Source of the DNA: Boswellia sacra
Taxonomy: Eukaryota; Streptophyta; Magnoliopsida; Sapindales; Burseraceae
Length of the DNA stretch: 64,000 bases
Assembly (NCBI GenBank): GCA_013180625.2
Contig: SNVD02004887.1
Coordinates: 62,001 to 126,000 of the forward strand
Reading direction: 5' to 3'
Of this stretch, positions 36,206 to 47,681 are shown piece after piece. The stretch's first letter is position 1. The number at the start of each line of letters is the position of its first letter. Below the pieces are notes generated by a model. That model had not been told where the DNA came from and ran no database searches. It was given only the letters and a program-made list of their open reading frames with translations. Made by a program: the position numbers and the translations under genes.

Positions 36206-37703
36206 TTTCAAATATTTGACATAACCGTTTTTGCATATTTGAGGGTATTTTAACAAAACCATAAAATATGATGTCCCAAAAAAAGTCAACCCGATTTTTT
36301 AAGATATTTGACACTAATGATTTTTTTTTTAATTTACATCTTTGCCATCACCTATATATATAAGCAATTAGCCCCTTTCCCTCCTTTTATTTCGATTTCC
36401 CTCTCTAATTTTGCCCTAGAAAACTATTTTCGTCTCTTTCACTCTTGCTCCCATCACCGATTGATTCACTCTGCAGTTTCCTCACATCACTACTTGCTTT
36501 CTACTTTCATCATTTTTCTGTAGCCGACACACACTCACTTAGTTTCACTTTCACTTTCATCCATTTCACTCACTTAGGCTTAGAAGAAAATCAATCTAAC
36601 CGAAACAATTGGTTTGATGTCAACCTAGCTTCTTCAAAAACAATCTTGTTTCTCTGTCAAATATATAATATTTTAATCCTTCTTCAAAGCAACAAAAAGT
36701 GCTTTTTGCATTTTCGATTTCACAGATCTGCACATACATAAGGTGCTCCTCTGTTTTCCCTACTTCGACTGGAGATTTGAAGATTTTCTATTTGGGGATG
36801 AGAGGTGGTTAAGTTAAAGATTGGATATGCCTAAATGAAGCTGTCAATCAGTTGCCCAATATCGCAGATCTGTCCCTTGCAGACATCACCCCTGTATCAC
36901 CATCCCCCTTGGCCTCTCTTCTTTTTGAAGTCTACGGTTCTCCTCTCTAAGTAATGCCAAGGTTAGACTTAGAGAGTCATTTTCAACTAGTCTGGAAGTT
37001 TTTCTTTCTTTTTACTGTGTCCTTAATAATTGTATAATTAAAAATATTAAATATGTATATTTAAGTAGAATGATTTTGCTTTCTTATCTATTAGTTAAAA
37101 ATATCAATTTTTTAATTACTTCAAATCAGGTCAATCAAATAGATGAATATATAAGTTTCAAGAGTTGTCGACTAATTATTTGAATGTTTAGAGCAAGACC
37201 CACTTATATAAAGTCTCCTTCATGCTAGTTTATTTTATCACAATAGCCGAGAAAATTAATTGAAAAAAGAGAAGTATGCATTTTGCTACCACGTAAAGCT
37301 TAGCAATGCACAATCTATCTCATGTCCAAGTCCTTGTCCATCTATATTATAATGATATTTCTTCATGAATTGACTTTTAATGTTGAGTGAAAGAGATTGG
37401 AAAAAGCAGAAGTCCCACCACATTAAATAGGGGCAACTACCCACCAATTGCAGAGCTACAAAGAGCCAAGCTCTCTAACCAATCGAATGACTCCTTTTGT
37501 TTTGATAAGATTTGGATCTGATCACCATTATCCTTATGTAACATCTTCATCTTTGAACTACCCATTTCCATCGTTATTTGTTTATCTAAACAATAAATTT
37601 TACTTTTCTTTTTACTCTTTTACTCCTAATTTTTCAATAATATTCTGCCCTTACAATTTCATGATGAGTTTGGAATAATGAATTATTTTGTATTATTTGA
37701 ATA
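36206..37703. other. CACTA left interior with promoter-like stretch
   Basis: A TATA-like run (CCTATATATATAAGC, about 36351) is followed by a pyrimidine-rich leader-like tract (36365-36530) typical of plant 5' untranslated regions. A further stretch at 36841-36945 is open in one frame (LPNIADLSLADITPVSPSPL) but unidentified. These look like captured gene starts; that is inference. Confidence 0.3.
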
Positions 37704-37841
37704 GGGAAAAGTTTCGAGCCAATTGATCTGAGTACAGGAGAGGTAAGGGTGGTCGAAGGAGATAAAGGGGATGTTGATGTTTCTGTCAAGGCTGCTCGAC
37801 ATGCCTTTGATCACGGTCCATGGCCACGTTTCTCTGGTTTT
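37704..37841 (+). pseudogene. Captured aldehyde dehydrogenase exon
   Basis: An exon-like block starting after an AG acceptor (AATAG) and ending at a GTATGT donor. The 46 codons read [20 protein letters not shown] then [18 protein letters not shown]. This is the N-terminal phrase of plant family 1/2 aldehyde dehydrogenases (GK.FE.IDPRTGEV, AVKAAR.AFD.GPWPR). These NAD(P)-dependent enzymes oxidise aldehydes to acids. Relative to the family, a few residues are missing after GEV. Only this exon was found, with no catalytic Cys or Glu region. It is a fragment inside the CACTA element. Confidence 0.8.
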
Positions 37842-38814
37842 GTATGTCAAACTTCTCTCACTTTGTCGTTTTGTATTGTGGGTTATGCATCTGTCCTTAC
37901 AATTGCTTTGAGGGAAATCATAGATTTGTGTTATCATGAACACATGACCCTCTAATCAACACTAGAATATTGTTATAAGTAATACAAATCATTCAAGTCT
38001 TCGGGGTAAAACTCAAAAGCGATAGAAGGGGAAAAAAAAAGAGAGAGACATGCTATAACTTCAATGATTCAATCTGACAAAATATTTTTTAAGTTGTTAA
38101 ACAACGATATACATCTAAGTAAATCAAATTCAAAATATAATTTATTAATATGTTATCATAAAATATAAAATAATTAAAATAATAAATTTTATAAGTTCTA
38201 AATACTCTAATAATAATATTGTCAAATAGTAACGTATTGGATGGTTAGGAAATTTGTGATTTCAAATTATAGAACTGTTGAGGTGATGTAGCTCCATTTT
38301 GTTAAGTGGGCAATGTGCATAGTTGCAACTACCTCTATATTCTAGGTATGCTATTGTATTAATGTTTGTTATGATGTCGAAGAAGGATTTTACAATTGCG
38401 ACAATAATGATGGAATTTAATAGTACTTATCCAATTTTAAGCATCCTTTTTTTTTAAAAAAAAATATTCATTATATTATAAACTTTAAATTTCAGCTTTA
38501 GATCTCAATCCCATCATCAATTATTGCTTTGACAAATAAAAAACAAAGTAGACCAAAGTTATGGGAATAATATACTAGCGTATGGAGCCAACAACAACAA
38601 AAATTTTATTTAATAAAAACTTTAAATAAGTAAAAAATGGGGAAAATATCTAATAAATGTAAGTTAAACTAAAGCTTTAGCCATTTGCTCTGGCACTTTT
38701 GATTTAATTTCCTCTGCACCTTCCTTCATACAACCACCACTTGCTTTGCTTTGTCACTTTTCAGGGTCCCTCCTCTTTCATTGATCTTTTAACCAATAGT
38801 GGTGTTATTTTATG

Positions 38815-39130
38815 AGTGTCCCATTATGCCTTTTTTAATAGATGCATGGGGAACGGCCTCACAGATGGTGTTGGTAGCATGTGAAGCCACTAGAGTTGCT
38901 GAGGTAATCTATTTCATAATTAATGGAGTACTTTTTGTCAAATTGTTTTTGATCTCTTTCTCTTGCTTCATTGAGAGTTATTATCCCTTCTATTAGCTGA
39001 AATTTTAGAGTCTGATACAAGAGAACAAAATGGAGCAATTGAGTTTGGTTGTAGCTTCCTTGGCTTAGAATATTTGAGCTCGGACATGGCTGCTTTGCTG
39101 CTTCATTATGGCTACTCTTTTTTGTAGCTG
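38815..39130 (+). pseudogene. Captured exon-like pieces, gene not identified
   Basis: A block reading DAWGTASQMVLVACEATRVA ends at a GAG|GTAATC donor near 38902. A second block after TTAG (about 38997) reads AEILESDTREQNGAIEFGCS then FLGLEYLSSDMAALLLHYGY. A third at 39664-39732 (LRDDKQFFIEYHGAVPITTV) ends in AAG|GTATGC. Splice-like borders and amino-acid composition suggest exons of one or more host genes. I do not recognise them. Confidence 0.35.
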
Positions 39131-39139
39131 ATGGTATTT

Positions 39140-41276
39140 TTTCTTCTATTATTTCATTTATATTTGATTTTTTTAGTTATGATATTCAACTATTTAATTT
39201 TTCTAATTATTTTATTTAATTTTTTAGTTTTGAAAATATTTATTTCCTAGAAGTCCCATTGTCTCATTTGCGTGAAAACTCAGTTTCAGATCTCTCACCT
39301 GTATGATGGGCAGAGAACAGAGTCAAGTAATCAGGTTGGCAGTTGGAACTATTTAGCAGATAATTGATATTTAAGTAGAGAAAAAAATCCTTTTTCAACT
39401 TAGATCAATTTCATTTATGATACACATAGATCAATAGTAATGAATTTACTATGTTTGTGTGGAGTAGACTGGGTAAATTTGGTTGCTTATGCTTATTTAT
39501 AGTGGATTTGAACAAATTTAAACGAAGATTTTGATGATGGTGGAGTTGTTGGGTTTTATATTGTTGTATGGGTTCCTTAATTTTAGTTTTGATTTTGAAT
39601 GATGTTAATTGTTATTGATAGATTTCAGTTCCTGATTTTTATAACTGCTAAATTTGCTTCTTCTAGATCTTCGGGATGATAAGCAGTTCTTTATAGAATA
39701 CCATGGTGCAGTGCCCATCACCACAGTGAAGGTATGCCATTGTTTCTCATATTGAATAATTTTTTTTTTAAAAATTCTTTGTCTTGACGTTATTCATCTT
39801 GCTTGTATCTTGTTGGTTTTGAAGGGGGAGGAATTGAGAACTTCTAATATTAATTCCATGTTTGTTTCAAAAGGTCCCCAGTGAATAATTTAGACCTGTG
39901 TGTTCGTTTATAACCTCAATGAAATCCTCATTTTTGTTATATTTTTTTTAAAATAATTTACAATCAATCATTTTTTTAAAATTCTTTTAAAAACAAAAAT
40001 ACAAAATTTATAAACTAATAAATCCTTACAATTTGGTAATGTTTTGAAAAAGCTGTTTTGTTTACATATCTTGTTAATATTATTTAGCCGTTGATTCATT
40101 GGGTGTTAGTGGCATTTGGATTCTTACATGTGGCAAGTTTCCTAGTTTTAGCTATATTTGTCAGCTAACTTCTGTTTCTTCCACTCAAGTTTTGTTTTGA
40201 TTGATGGGTTTTGTTTTGGTTTACCTGCTGCCTTATGCACCATGAAACCATAAAAAAAAGTTTAGCTTTTTAATGCAAAATTTTTTTAGTCATCCAAAAA
40301 GAGAAGATGTGGAAGAGACCGTAACAATCAGTGCCAGAAGAAAAGTCAGTGCAGTACGAAATATGCATTTGCATACAGCATCATTACCACAAGATCAGAA
40401 ACTTCAAAATTTTTGATGCAATCGATACATATCATGTCATTAATTTGCAAATTAACCTTTTTTTAATAAAACTTAAAAATCTATACATACAAACATATAT
40501 ATATATATATGATAAAGTTTTATTAGATTAATATAAAGATAACTTGAGGTGATATATTCGATTCAATTAAGAATTTTCACTAAGATATTATGTGGAAATA
40601 TAAAGATGAGATGATATATTCGACCCAACCAATTAAGATTTTTACTACGGCATGAGATTGACATTGGGTGATTGGTTCATGGGCATCACCGAACTTTGAA
40701 AATGCAATTCTCTGCAAAGTAGTATAGCAATGGTACTGCTGGTGGTGGATGGGGGGACTGCAGAAATTATTGTCATACAGGTGGATGAAAAGGGAGCACG
40801 TGATGGCCACATGGTAATGCAAGAGAAACCATAATTTTAGGGGAGACATTGGCAGTACTGTATATATATCGTTTTCTTTTCTAAAGCTTTTTAAATGTAA
40901 AATTATTATGAATTATTTTATTATTATTATTTGGTTGTTTTTACATATCTATCTCTAAACAGACATTTCACTTTCTCATCATCATCATCATCATCATAGA
41001 TCATCATCTTATTCCCTCTCTCTTCTTTTGTATTCTTATCTATCTCATCACAAACCCTCACCATTATGTTATGTAACAGTTTTCTCTATTTACATTTATT
41101 GAACACTTTTCTCTAGCATCGACCAGATTCAAGTGTCTATTTTGGTTTATCTTTTGGTTGTGGATGATTGCATTCTACTGAATAGCGCTTAGTTCCTGCC
41201 TCCTGCACATTGTAAAAACTATTTTCATTTTCTGTCTGAATATTTTGTTTTTCTTATTTTATGCTAATATTCTTAG
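39140..41276. other. CACTA interior, no gene recognised
   Basis: AT-rich, intron-like sequence apart from the exon-like piece at 39664-39732. It includes a (CAT)n run at about 40978-40998. Frames at 40331 and 40580 are not believed to be genes. Confidence 0.4.
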
Positions 41277-41500
41277 GGCATACTCCTCGAATTGATGGAA
41301 AGGAGTTCTTTCGTCAGGCTAGGTGAGTTCTATTATTTCAATTTTAGCATCTATTAGGTGGATCTACCGTAAAAGTTTTTTAAGTTCTTTACTGATCGAT
41401 TTGGATATATTTGTAATCCAGGAGTCGCTTATCATATGAACAATTCAGTGCATTTCTGGCTAACATCAAGGAATTAATTGCTAAGAAGCAAACCGGAGAG
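41277..41500 (+). pseudogene. Captured two-exon fragment, At4g15545-like
   Basis: Exon 1 (41277-41322) reads HTPRIDGKEFFRQA and ends at AG|GTGAGT. Exon 2 (41422-41500), after a CAG acceptor, reads RSRLSYEQFSAFLANIKEL then IAKKQTGE and ends at GAG|GTAATG. Joined, this gives the phrase GKEFFRQARSRLSYEQFSAF, which I recall from the C-terminal part of the uncharacterised plant protein At4g15545. The function of that family is not known to me. The intron is retained with normal borders. The following exon expected in the family was not found. Confidence 0.65.
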
Positions 41501-44125
41501 GTAATGGGATGCTGAATTCTTCCATTATTTTCTATACTGATGGAAATTAATATTTTGCAATTTGACGTTGAACGAACTAATTAATATTTTGCCTTCTGCT
41601 CAGAGACGGCAGCCCCCAGTGTAGCTTGACATGCACTTGTTTCTGCAAGCTGCAGAGGAAATGTTGATGCTCTGGCAATCTTAATCAAGGTATAAATTGG
41701 TGGTTTTTCATCTCAATTTCAATTGGTAGGTACTTGCTTTTAATTAACCTTTTTGTGTACAACGGAGTGGACCTAAATTGCATGGGCAGGGTCCTCTTGC
41801 ATTCATTACTAGATTAAAATAATGTAGCATTCACCAATTATTAGAATATTGTTACTCTTATGTTCATGTTGGCCCTGATCTTTAAATTCTATAATTACTC
41901 AAATTCCTCACCTTTGAAATTTTCCTATATTGACATGTACACGCTTTTTCAGTCACTATTAAAAGTTAAATTATTTAATATATTAATCATATTAACTTGA
42001 ATAAAATTTAAGAAAAAAAGTATGTGGAAATTTGTCTTTTGTGCAAGTTTGTGTAGGACATGACTTATCTTTTATATATGCTAGAGAATTCATATGTGAA
42101 AAAAGCAACCCTAGCTATTGCAAGAAAATGCAATGAACAACTATGGGAATAATGATGATGGACATTAATCTATTGTGGATCCAATATACATATATAAGAC
42201 AAAATTAATTAATGATTATAAAAAAATAACACTGGCCTGTTATTAATTTAATAATATTAATCTAATCCAATAGTCGAAGCATGTACTGGAGCTATTTTTT
42301 GCATAGGTAAACCATTTATTGGAGCTATACCATTATTATCTATTATTGTTCAGCCTATCTTTCCTCTAGATTTTGGCAGTATTTGATCTTTTGTTGCATG
42401 TATGTCTGGATCTTATTATAAACTACTCCACTTCAATATGTATCCTTTTTGCTATGTTTTGGTCAATTTCTAATGCACATATCAATATTTTGAATGGCTT
42501 AGGGAAGGAAGTAAGTGTTTTCTATTTCTTAATTCTCAAGTAGTCTGATTTTCGCATAGGCTTTAGAGCTTTTTTTTTTTAATCATTACAACGTCAATTT
42601 AGTTTGTTCGGCTCCCACTTTTTTCTTGTTCCCACTTTTTTCTTGTAATTCTTTTATTTGGCGGGTGTGCTTTGATTTTTCATATATGATGCTCATTTCG
42701 GTAGACTAATGATCTTTTTGTGGGTTGAATGTAGATTGCAGTCTTGAAGAATTGGGGCCGGTGAGTTGTCTTCTCTTAAAGCTTGGTTGTTTCAATTTTT
42801 TTTTTTTGTTAATCTCATTTTCGTCAATTTCTTTTGTGTTTCTTATAAATTTTTTTATTGCATTTGACTATAAAGATGATAGCCTTTGAGTTTTTGACAA
42901 CAACATTAGTTTGTCATTTTGGTTTTCTGAGTCTTTCTTCAATGTTTTCATTTATTATGTTCTGATTCTTCATTGTTGCTGTGACATGTGGTTGCTAGGC
43001 TACAATTTTAACAAACTTTTTCATATTTTCTCTCTTTGCTGAAGGTTTCTTTTCGTATTTGCATTCAAGTTTTGACCTTTATGGTTTCTAGAGTTCTTGA
43101 GAGCCTGGTTTCTTCAGTTTTATGCTGGCTGTTATCTAGAGTTGATCTTCTTTTCAAGAATTTTCAAGTTGTACAATTTTGATGGCTAATATCTACGGTT
43201 GATCCTAAGCCCTCCTCTCCTCTCCTCTCCTCTCCTCTCCTCATGATTCAATCAAGGTAGTATTGTTAAATTATTGTTATATTTTGATTATGATTTTTTT
43301 AATTTCTTGTTTTTGTTGGTACAAATCTTGAAGATTAATTTCTAGTTTTTCAACTATGATGTGGTTCATTTCTTTCTTTTTTCTTTTTGCTTTTTTTGGG
43401 TAAGAAATTTGCTAATGATACATGAACTAAGGCTAGCTACTGCTATTGTTCACAATGTGTTTAGAATTTAATTGCTTACATGTACAGTGAGTTATGATGC
43501 ATGTTTTTAGAGACGTTTAATGGGTTTCTTTTTCTTCTTTTCAGTGTTTGTGGTCCTTATTATATGTATCAATGCATGAACATTAGCAATAGCACATAGC
43601 ATTTTTTTGTTTCTCTCTAGTTTAAGTCATTTTTCAGGTTTTCTTTTGTACTTTGTTTTTAATATTTCCTCTTTGTTTATAGACTTTTTGGTTTGTTCTT
43701 GGACACTTATTTGGAGATATTACAAGGGTATTCGTCCTTCTATTGTCTTTCAAGTTTGAAAGTAGCATGTGAAGATCTCTACAACAGAACAAGTGCTTTC
43801 TACTTTTGATTGATTTTTCATCTATATATTTATTTTTTGATTAACTTTTGAACAGATACACAATTTAGGTAATGTTATTTGCTGTTAGTAATTGTTAAAG
43901 TATATGAAAGGGGAATGAATGCCCTGTTTTCAATCTTTTCACAAAGATTTTTATTGATGGGGCTGTTTTGTCGTTTCAGTGTCCTGTCTTTTGCATCTAT
44001 GGTCCTACGCTTTGTACAAACTTGTCTTTTTTATCTTATTTCTTGGAAGCATTGGTCAGTCGATTTATGTTAGATTTGCTTCCTTTAACTTTCAAGGTCG
44101 AAATATGGATGTAGACATTTACAGG
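41501..44125. other. CACTA interior, no gene recognised
   Basis: T-rich, intron-like sequence. A possible exon lies at about 41604-41690 (after CTCAG, ending AAG|GTATAA; one frame reads SASCRGNVDALAILIK), not identified. A 64-codon frame at 43879-44073 is hydrophobic and unconvincing. Confidence 0.35.
43211..43242 (+). repeat. (CTCTC)n microsatellite
   Basis: About six tandem CTCCT units. Confidence 0.9.
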
Positions 44126-44190
44126 TAATTGAAACATTTCGGTTGAAAATTAGTGAGGATCAGTTGGTCTCGAGGTGTGCCAAATGCAAT
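44126..44190 (+). pseudogene. Captured Mut7-C exonuclease exon fragment
   Basis: After an ACAG acceptor one frame reads VIETFRLKISEDQLVSRCAK then CN, before a GTATGG donor-like site. ISEDQLxSRCxKCN is the wording of the Mut7-C RNase domain (zinc-ribbon-like Cys pair) of plant 3'-5' exonuclease-domain proteins, as I remember the family. Only about 22 codons are present, so the identification is tentative. It sits 280 bases before the MOR1 fragment. Confidence 0.5.
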
Positions 44191-44473
44191 GTATGGATTG
44201 CCACCAACTTTACTGGGTAGGTGCTATTATTTTGGTTTTAATCCTCTTCCTGTGTGCATAAATAAAACAAGTATAGAAATGTGTATACATGTATATTGAT
44301 TAAAGTCTTATAGAAAGTAGGTTAAATGAAGGAATGATAAGAGAGATTGGTATTTCGGTATTCTATTGATTGGCGAGTTTATCAATTGGGCAGGTTAATG
44401 GGAAAAGTTGCTCAGATAAGTGCCATAAATGGGTTTTCAAAGAACCAACAGAATGTGAACCCAAATTTGTCAG

Positions 44474-46036
44474 AATCTGCTTATAGATTTCAAGAAGCAG
44501 GTTGATGGGCTTGAGATGCTACAGAAGGTGATGTTGTCAGAATCTGTTCTTGAGTTATCTCAAATTTGTCAATATGCCATCTTACTTGGGATGATAATTT
44601 TTAATTGCAGGCTCTTCCATCTATACAGAAGGAACTTATTCAAGTTTTGGATATACTTTTGAGGTGGTTTGTTTTGCAGTTCTGTAAATCTAACACAACA
44701 TGTTTGTTGAAGGTACACTTGGTTTCTATCTTCAGTCGTCAGTTTTATTTGTTAATGTTTTTGGGCTTTTTGGATTCTAAAAAATATGTGCTTTACAAGA
44801 TATGGTGACTTTAATCTTCTGTTGGAATAAATAGGTGCTGGAATTTCTTCCTGAACTTTTTGATGCATTAAGGGATGAAGCCTATGCTTTGACTGAATCA
44901 GAAGCAGCTGTATTTCTCCCGTGTTTGATAGAAAAGGTGCTTGAATGGATTTCAATATTTTTTATTTGACCTCATATGCTGATTTCTATATTCTTCTGCT
45001 GCATTCTGGGCACAACATTGAGAAAGTGTGAGAAAAATTGCGGGAACTAACAAAACAAATTGTCTAATATTATTCTGCACCGAAAACACTCCCCTTTATT
45101 TTGGAGGGCTTGCGTTCTAAAAACAACCGTACTCGGATAGAATGTGTTGACCTTGTTGGATTCCTGATTGACCATCATGGGGCTGAGGTGTTTAAAGAGC
45201 GATTTATTTTGTTTTACACTTTTGAATGTCTTCTGGAAGCTTACATCTATTCTCCTTTTGCAGATTAGTGGACAATTAAAATCTTTGCAAGTTGTTGCTA
45301 GCTTGACAGCAGAACGTGATGGTGAAATAAGAAAAGCTACCCTCAATACATTGGCTACTGGTTACAAGATTTTAGGTGTGTCATATCATAAAGTTACATA
45401 GCTGCCATAATCTAGGTTACAGGATTGTGTTATATAGTTTAGTTTTTCAAAGATGCCAAGAGTACAGGCATTCATTTTTATGCAACTTTTTATACCCCCA
45501 ATTCATTTTATTTTGATTTTTTAAACATATATATTTGACATCTGGTCCACTTTTGTATCTTTTCTTCTAGAATAATACACATCTTTTGTTTCCTATAAAA
45601 GTAAAAAAAAAAAGGGACCCTTTTTCTATTCTTCAGTCTGTTGGCTTTTATTCTTCTAATATATGGTCTGCATTTGTCTTTGTTTGGAGTTTACTTTTGA
45701 ATTGCGAGTGTTCTCTTCTATGTTTATAAGTATATTCCTTTTTAACTTATCTTTGTACTTGGCTATTGTTTATCACTGTTGTTTATTTTCCTTTCCAGGT
45801 GAGGACATATGGAGATAAGTTGGCAAGCTAACAGATGCTCGGAAAAGCATGTTGGATGATAGGTTTAAATGGAAGGTCAGTACAAACCTTCATGTTGTGT
45901 TCCTTGTGTGTTGTGTTGTGTTTCTGATTGTCCTTCTTCCTCATTTTCTACATTAGGTCCGAGAGATGGAGAAGAAAAAGGAGGGAAAGCCAGGAGAAGC
46001 AAGAGCTGCTTTAAGGCATTCTGTCAGGGAAAATGG
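44474..46036 (+). pseudogene. Captured MOR1/GEM1 fragment, seven exons
   Basis: Exons at 44474-44527, 44611-44712, 44835-44936, 45005-45186, 45264-45375, 45799-45875 and 45957-46036 read in order DFKKQVDGLEMLQK; ALPSIQKELIQVLDILLRWF; VLEFLPELFDALRDEAYALT; HNIEKV then RSKNNRTRIECVDLVGFLID; SGQLKSLQVVASLTAERDGE; GKLTDARKSMLDDRF; VREMEKKKEGKPGEARAALR. This is the TOG-rich central/C-terminal part of the plant XMAP215/Dis1 microtubule-binding protein MOR1/GEM1. GT and AG borders are kept at most introns. Exon 4 has an in-frame TGA and TAA and its acceptor reads AT instead of AG. Exon 6 has an in-frame TAA after DIWR. It is a dead partial copy, about one tenth of the gene. It lies on the plus strand within the CACTA element. 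Confidence 0.9.
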
Positions 46037-46796
46037 GTATGCCTTTTTTTTCTGATGCCTGTTTAGTTAATTAGAAAAGAAATAAAGTATGAAGATGCCA
46101 TATGTTAAGAAGTCTAATCACACTTATTTTTAATGAAAATGAACAAAACTATTTGGGAATCCAAATCCATTTAATTTGTCATCATTTATCTTGATCCTTA
46201 TTGTTTTCTTCCTGCTGTTGCCTTACTATGAAGCTCATTCTTTTAATAAATTTACTTATTTATTTGTAATTATCATATAGCAATATCAAGAAAAGAATGT
46301 GTTACCCTTGCTTAACTGAATTATTGTATGATGTTTGATATCATAGTAGCAATTTCAGATTTTGGCACTTTGTAGGACAGTATCTAAAATCTTTTAAAAT
46401 TCTGGCTGCTTGTTTGAGAAATGGGTCATTATTTTGGGATTGATCTTCAGAATAGAAACCAAAATGAGACCTATTTTTGCCTTCTGAAATGGCAGTTTGA
46501 ATTCGAGATTCATGCATGATTTTTAAATTTGTGCCAAGCATTTTGATGATTCTACTGTGTATTGGCTTTTCATGTTTATGAAGTACACACATGAATTATC
46601 TAGATTCTGAAAGGAATATATCTTAAATTTGGCAGATACATTATTAAATTCTCTAGTCAGATTCATGCTATTTTTTAATTGATAACTTCGTTTATATGTT
46701 AGATCATCTTCTCCCAGTTTTATCGTGTTGGTTGCTATATAAGTAGTTAATTCATTTTGTGTATTTGTAATATACAGCCAAGTGAATCCAATACAT

Positions 46797-46985
46797 TTAT
46801 TGATATACAGGCAGTTTATCAGTGTCTTCAGACTTAGTTCTATAAGGATAGTCAGTTGGCAGTGGGCCAACACTACACTTGGCATCAAAATTGCCAAGGT
46901 TAAGAGGTGTTGTTCTGCATAGTGGCGCATTCTTTCTGGCCTTCTTGTACTCTTGCCATGTGAAGTTCACACTTTGCTTTGACAT
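46797..46985 (-). pseudogene. Minus-strand exon-like fragment, unidentified
   Basis: A 62-codon minus-strand frame reads SVNFTWQEYKKARKNAPLC then TTPLNLGNFDAKCSVGPLPT and DYPYRTKSEDTDKLPVYQ. Its balanced composition (Pro, Cys, Trp, Gly) differs from the AT-rich chance frames nearby, so it is probably a captured exon in the opposite direction to MOR1. I do not recognise the family. Confidence 0.4.
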
Positions 46986-47637
46986 TTATATGGTAAGGAT
47001 CAATCATGATCGGTATTGTTTGTAATAAATATGTGAATCATGATCAGTTGGCATCTCATGTGTACTGATATGCTCTGTTTGATTGCCAGTTAGAATGGCA
47101 TATTGACTGCTAAATTATGCTTGAGCCCTAGAGTTTATGCTATTGCTGTTGCAATGTTTGAGCTAGTTATTGTTCTAATATATGCAGAATATCAACAAAA
47201 TAATATTGATATGTTGTATTCTTGCTAATATAATAGGTAACAGAACTGGTAGGCATGCATTGGAACGATTACACATACTTTTAATAGAATTGGTAGGCAT
47301 GCGTTCAACCATTTTTCAGGGGCTGCTATGACAATGAAATTAGAAAAAATCCAAGGGCTAAGAAGGCCTTGCATGTCAATATCTTTTCTCAACTGTAAAA
47401 AGCAATTAAAGTTTGATATTAGGCTATTTCCAAAAGCAATTAAAGTTTGATATTAGGCTATTTTCAAGTGCTACATTCCATATAAAGTTCCGTATATTCT
47501 TAAAATTCTATTTGTATTGTGTTTAAGCTTTTCTTTTATGTATACATGATCTTAAACATAAATTTTTATTTATTTTAAAGTTTTATAAAATTATTATGTT
47601 TTCAAGAAAGGCTATATAATATAAATAATTTTTTTTA

Positions 47638-47639
<2 letters not shown>

Positions 47640-47677
<38 letters not shown>
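47640..47677. repeat. (AT)n microsatellite
   Basis: About 19 AT units at the inner edge of the CACTA subterminal region. Confidence 0.95.

Positions 47678-47681
<4 letters not shown>

Noticed and set aside
43879..44073. 64-codon hydrophobic plus-strand frame
   Set aside because: T-rich intron-like sequence; hydrophobicity follows from base composition.
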